DNA of 6,343 nucleotides from Deltaproteobacteria bacterium (GTDB taxonomy: Bacteria > Desulfobacterota > Desulfarculia > Adiutricales > Adiutricaceae), in assembly GCA_031278795.1 (NCBI GenBank), contig JAITJT010000236.1:1-6343 (forward strand), read 5' to 3'. This document shows, piece after piece, positions 6,051-6,343 of the stretch. The notes under the pieces are model-generated. The model did no database searches and was not told the DNA's origin. It worked only from the letters and a program-made list of their open reading frames with translations. Each line of letters begins with the position of its first letter. The stretch's first letter is position 1. Made by a program: the position numbers and the translations under genes.

Positions 6051-6080
6051 TTGACCTGTTTCAAAAGCGCTATATATACA
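6051..6080 (+). promoter_or_regulatory. Sigma-70-like promoter candidate downstream of the FNR site
   Basis: TTGACC at 6051-6056 (five of six to consensus) is followed after 18 bases by TATACA (6075-6080), or after 16 by TATATA (6073-6078). The FNR-type palindrome is centred about 50 bases upstream of the expected start. A purine-rich GGAAAGGAAG follows at 6090-6099, but no start codon is properly spaced from it. Confidence 0.35.
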
Positions 6081-6343
6081 ATAATACTTGGAAAGGAAGA
6101 TTTTATTTTTATTTTAGTTTCGCTAACTTTTTAGAAATATAAGCATATATAAATTTTTATTTAATGCATTTGTCAGATTTAATTTTTATGATCTTATAGA
6201 CTACGTAAGGAAAAGCGCATTATATAGAACGGAATGTCGACTTTTAATTTATCGGAAATTATCTACCAAATATGCATTCATTTTCTTAACAAACTTAGCT
6301 AATCTCCCCACAAAGATATTTACCTTACTTTGGTTCCCTTAAG

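Larger units (their letters stand above)
5712..6343. other. AT-rich non-coding region upstream of the chemoreceptor gene
   Basis: About 630 bases with no protein-like frame on either strand; the longest small frames are short and lack ribosome-binding sites. It holds a dyad next to the chemoreceptor start (5734-5751), an AT hairpin followed by Ts (5843-5877), a perfect FNR-type palindrome (6028-6041) and a promoter-like element (6051-6080). The plus-strand promoter elements point to a gene beyond the right edge or to an unrecognised small RNA. Confidence 0.6.

Noticed and set aside
6234..6302. 22-codon ATG frame near the right end
   Set aside because: It has no good ribosome-binding site and its composition matches the surrounding AT-rich DNA.
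1..6343. CRISPR array, tRNA or rRNA genes, phage or defence genes
   Set aside because: No regularly spaced repeats, cloverleaf signals, rRNA-like sequence or defence-protein motifs were seen.

Overview
The window carries a cobalt/corrinoid or tetrapyrrole-metal acquisition locus and a chemoreceptor, separated by long AT-rich non-coding stretches. The best clue to the host is the chelatase: a CbiK-type cobaltochelatase with an export signal is known from sulfate-reducing Desulfovibrio (periplasmic CbiKP). The chemoreceptor also has a layout common in Deltaproteobacteria/Desulfobacterota. I infer a Desulfovibrio-like anaerobic Gram-negative bacterium with moderate-to-low confidence. The contrast between GC-rich genes and very AT-rich gaps, together with a probable insertion-sequence remnant, suggests a genome that has been losing genes.

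Layout. Bases 1-255 are the 3' end of an ABC-transporter ATPase gene of the iron-siderophore/cobalamin/heme importer type. Bases 256-1093 are AT-rich and hold no convincing intact gene; within them are a Fur-box-like dyad, a degenerate tandem repeat and a probable remnant of an IS3-type OrfA. An extended -10 promoter candidate lies at 1094-1102. A clear cobalamin riboswitch (about 1204-1384) follows, with a strong intrinsic terminator (1484-1513) forming its expression platform. The riboswitch leader leads into cbiK (1553-2593, exported sirohydrochlorin cobaltochelatase). After a long hairpin (2653-2692) comes a BtuF/FepB-like periplasmic binding protein gene (2710-3696). A convergent-gene hairpin (3723-3752) separates this operon from a minus-strand methyl-accepting chemotaxis protein gene (3867-5711). 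The last 630 bases are AT-rich and appear non-coding; they contain a perfect FNR-consensus palindrome and a promoter-like element pointing out of the window to the right.

How it fits together. The ATPase tail, the riboswitch, the exported chelatase and the binding protein form a coherent B12-related module. When cobalamin is scarce, read-through of the attenuator would produce a periplasmic chelatase and a solute-binding protein, which would deliver a ligand to an inner-membrane ABC importer whose ATPase is encoded just upstream. Whether the ligand is a corrinoid, heme or a cobalt-tetrapyrrole cannot be decided from sequence alone. The chemoreceptor is transcribed convergently and has no evident functional link to the transport genes.
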